DNA from: Lacibacter luteus
Lineage (GTDB): Bacteria > Bacteroidota > Bacteroidia > Chitinophagales > Chitinophagaceae
DNA: 64,000 nucleotides
Assembly (NCBI RefSeq): GCF_004118265.1
Contig: NZ_SDHW01000005.1
Coordinates: forward strand, 62,001-126,000
Direction: 5' to 3'
Under the pieces are notes generated by a model. The model did not search any database. It had not been told where the DNA came from and saw nothing but the letters and a program-made list of their open reading frames with translations. Position numbers and translations under genes: made by a program. This document shows, in pieces, positions 61,967 to 64,000 of the stretch. Each line of letters starts with the position of its first letter. Position 1 is the stretch's first letter.

Positions 61967-61968
61967 GC

Positions 61969-62547
61969 ATGATTCTTCCTATTGTCGCATACGGCTTTGA
62001 TGTACTTCGTAAAGTAGCAAAAGATATTACGCCCGATTATCCGGGTTTGGATAAGCTTATTGCCGATATGTGGGAAACCATGTATTCATCAAATGGTGTT
62101 GGGTTGGCTGCTCCGCAGATCAATAAAGACATTCGCCTGTTTGTGGTAGACAGTGCACAGATGTTTGCCAATATGGATGAAGAGGAGACCATGTTGTACA
62201 ACGACCGTCCCGGTATTAAGCAAGTATTTATTAATGCACAGGTGGAAGAACTGATTGGCGACGATTGGGCTTTTAATGAAGGCTGTTTAAGCATACCCAA
62301 AATTCGGGAAGATGTTTACCGTGCAGAAGAAGTAACTATTCGTTTTATGGATGAGAACTTCAACGAACATGTAAAAACATTCGATGGTATTACTGCAAGA
62401 GTGATCCTGCATGAATACGATCACATCGACGGGAAACTGTTCATCGATCACCTGAAGCCGTTGAAGCGCAAAATGCTGAAAGGAAAGCTTGATGATATTT
62501 CGAAAGGGAAGGTGAGTGTGGATTATAAAATGGTATTTCCGAAATAA
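61969..62547 (+). CDS. def: Peptide deformylase
   Basis: A 192-residue metalloenzyme that removes the formyl group from nascent peptide N-termini. All three motifs are intact: 'GVGLAAPQI' (motif 1), 'NEGCLSIP' (motif 2, the metal-ligating Cys) and 'HEYDHIDG' (motif 3, with two His ligands and the catalytic Glu). It is type I-like in order and length with an insertion before motif 2. It follows the dispersed 18-bp repeat with no visible ribosome-binding site. Two bp separate its stop from the next gene. Confidence 0.95.
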   Translation: MILPIVAYGFDVLRKVAKDITPDYPGLDKLIADMWETMYSSNGVGLAAPQINKDIRLFVVDSAQMFANMDEEETMLYNDRPGIKQVFINAQVEELIGDDWAFNEGCLSIPKIREDVYRAEEVTIRFMDENFNEHVKTFDGITARVILHEYDHIDGKLFIDHLKPLKRKMLKGKLDDISKGKVSVDYKMVFPK

Positions 62548-62549
62548 AT

Positions 62550-63092
62550 ATGCTTATGCGATTACTGCTTTTACTTGTTGCTGTACTTTTTGGTTACAAC
62601 GCAAATGCTCAAATTGAAGTTTTAACTGTATTAAATCCCAAACCGGAGTCGAAGTATATTGTGGGTTTTGGTGCCATGTTAAAGTTTGGAGTGCCGGTAT
62701 TAGAAAAAGCAGATGAAATAAATATTGAAGTGGGGGTAAAATTCATTCCTGAAATTGAATATCCTGATTCGTATGGTATAGCCTATGTTCCTGTAAAATT
62801 AGGATACAGGTATACGTTAGACAGGAGCGGAACAGGATTTTATGCAGAACCTCAACTTGGTTACAGCGTTTACGGAGCAAGAAGTTACCAGAATATGGAT
62901 GGTGCCGATGTGGATGAAATAATCAAAGGCCCCATAAGTGGTTTAAGTTTTGGATACCTGTTTCCTTCCGAAAAAATTGTTCAACTCGATTTATCGCTTC
63001 GTTACGAAAACGTATTCTACAAACAGGGGTCTGTACACACAATAGGGTTACGACTTAGCAGTCATTTCCGGTTTAAAAACAGAGATTATTGA
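62550..63092 (+). CDS. Outer-membrane beta-barrel-like protein
   Basis: A 180-residue protein with a signal peptide (ends 'GYNANAQ') and a series of alternating hydrophobic beta strands: 'KYIVGFGAMLKFGVP', 'EINIEVGVKFIPE', 'YVPVKLGYRYTLDRS', 'GFYAEPQLGYSVYG', 'LDLSLRYENVFYK', 'TIGLRLSSHFRF', consistent with a small 8-stranded outer-membrane barrel. It has an OMP_b-brl-type C-terminal aromatic strand. Co-transcribed with def (2-bp gap). Role unknown. Confidence 0.8.
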   Translation: MLMRLLLLLVAVLFGYNANAQIEVLTVLNPKPESKYIVGFGAMLKFGVPVLEKADEINIEVGVKFIPEIEYPDSYGIAYVPVKLGYRYTLDRSGTGFYAEPQLGYSVYGARSYQNMDGADVDEIIKGPISGLSFGYLFPSEKIVQLDLSLRYENVFYKQGSVHTIGLRLSSHFRFKNRDY

Positions 63093-63097
63093 TTTGC

Positions 63098-64000
63098 TTA
63101 CTCATCATCTCCGGTAAGATTCTTCGCCTTCGTATACACTCTCCACTTTTCAATTACCTGCTGCATATCTTTTGCCAGCTCACTATCGAACAACATCCGT
63201 TCCTGTGTTTTAGGATGCGTAAAGCCCAATGTTTTTGCATGCAGTGCATGGCGTGGACAAATAGCAAAGCAATTATCTACAAACTGTTTGTACTTGGTGT
63301 AAACAGTTCCTTTTACAATACGGTCGCCGCCATAGGTATCATCATTAAATAACGGGTGACCAATATGCTGCATGTGTACACGTATCTGGTGTGTACGGCC
63401 TGTTTCCAGTTTACATTCTACCAGTGTTGTATAGCCGAAACGTTCCAGTACTGTAAAATGTGTAGTAGCTTCTTTGCCATATTCACCATCAGGGTATACA
63501 TCCATAATCTTGCGGAAACGTTGGTGACGGCCAACGTGACCTGTAATTGTTCCACTATCTTCTTTAATATCGCCCCACACAAGCGCTACGTATTTTCTTT
63601 CAACTGTATGATTAAAGAACTGTTTGGCAAGATGTACACTGGCCTGTTCTGTTTTTGCCATGATCACCAAACCGCTGGTGTTCTTATCGATCCTGTGTAC
63701 CATACCAAAACGAGGTAACTCATCTTCGGTAAGGTTGGGTTTCTGTTGCTGAAAATGCCACAGAGCACCGTTTACTAACGTTCCCGAATAGTTGCCGCAG
63801 CCGGGATGCATCACCATGCCGGCTTCTTTATTCACCAGCATTACATGATCATCTTCGTAAACAATATTCAATGGAAGCTCCTCAGCTTTCAGATCGGTAT
63901 CCTCAGGAGCAGTGTCGGTAAAGGTTACAATATCATCACCTGGTTTTACTTTGTAGTTGGCTTTTACCGGGTTGTTGTTTACCAGCACCATGCCCGTTTC
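63098..64000 (-). CDS. RluA-family 23S rRNA pseudouridine synthase (5' end beyond window)
   Basis: At least 300 residues of a pseudouridine synthase whose N-terminus is cut by the window edge: the frame is open to base 64000. The remaining start 'VLVNNNPVKANYKVKPGDDI' is the end of an S4 RNA-binding domain. The catalytic motif 'MVHRIDKNTSGLVIMAKT' with the essential Asp is present, as are 'ATTHFTVLERFG' and 'TGRTHQIRVHMQHIGHPLFND', family signatures. RluD-like members modify 23S rRNA helix 69. The exact position is not determinable from this. Convergent with the barrel gene. Confidence 0.92.
   Translation of the reverse strand, partial: ETGMVLVNNNPVKANYKVKPGDDIVTFTDTAPEDTDLKAEELPLNIVYEDDHVMLVNKEAGMVMHPGCGNYSGTLVNGALWHFQQQKPNLTEDELPRFGMVHRIDKNTSGLVIMAKTEQASVHLAKQFFNHTVERKYVALVWGDIKEDSGTITGHVGRHQRFRKIMDVYPDGEYGKEATTHFTVLERFGYTTLVECKLETGRTHQIRVHMQHIGHPLFNDDTYGGDRIVKGTVYTKYKQFVDNCFAICPRHALHAKTLGFTHPKTQERMLFDSELAKDMQQVIEKWRVYTKAKNLTGDDE

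Overview
The window looks like a chromosomal segment of a Bacteroidota bacterium, most likely of the family Chitinophagaceae. The evidence is type IX secretion (T9SS) C-terminal sorting domains on several surface proteins, a gliding-motility-type C-terminal domain, Y_Y_Y/propeller histidine kinases, lipoproteins with the S-C-K-K type lipobox, near absence of Shine-Dalgarno sequences, and Bacteroidota promoters of the form TTG-N18/19-TAnnTTTG in front of comA, rpsL and fusA. The genus assignment is inference. I saw no tRNA, rRNA, insertion sequence, prophage or CRISPR array.

Layout. 1-9.6 kb: housekeeping and small secreted proteins (TPR proteins, a ComA-aroE overlapping pair, a five-gene minus-strand operon of unknown protein, rdgB, ECF sigma, anti-sigma-like protein and thioesterase, then ilvE). 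9.6-11.4 kb: an AT-rich island with hairpin repeats around a lone class III nucleotide-cyclase-like gene. 11.4-16.2 kb: a giant PKD-repeat surface protein. 16.5-17.4 kb: rpsL-rpsG.

17.4-43.2 kb is the most striking part: three consecutive units of 8-9 kb. Each has a minus-strand hybrid periplasmic-propeller histidine kinase and LytTR response regulator, one to three YD-repeat-like lipoproteins, and a divergent plus-strand pair made of a secreted fibre/C1q-like protein and a T9SS-sorted partner. Unit A also carries two single-domain globins and a small membrane-associated or OB-like protein. This block sits between rpsG and fusA, which are neighbours in most bacterial str operons. fusA (45.9 kb) has its own consensus promoter and a long, apparently structured leader.

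48.1-57.5 kb holds a lineage-specific secreted protein with an OmpA-like motif, a surface protein with five tandem 282-bp repeats, and a papain-family lipoprotein. 57.5-64 kb is housekeeping again: DEAD-box helicase, TrmH-type methyltransferase, UbiA prenyltransferase, a four-helix-bundle S23 gene between inverted repeats, ruvX, def, an outer-membrane barrel and an RluA-type pseudouridine synthase cut by the window end.

How it may work together (inference): the propeller kinases probably sense an extracellular or periplasmic ligand and, through the LytTR regulators, control the adjacent divergent surface-protein pairs. The repeated lipoproteins are candidates for ligand capture or signal modulation. 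The unit has been amplified in tandem and diversified. The rest of the window is ordinary core metabolism and translation.
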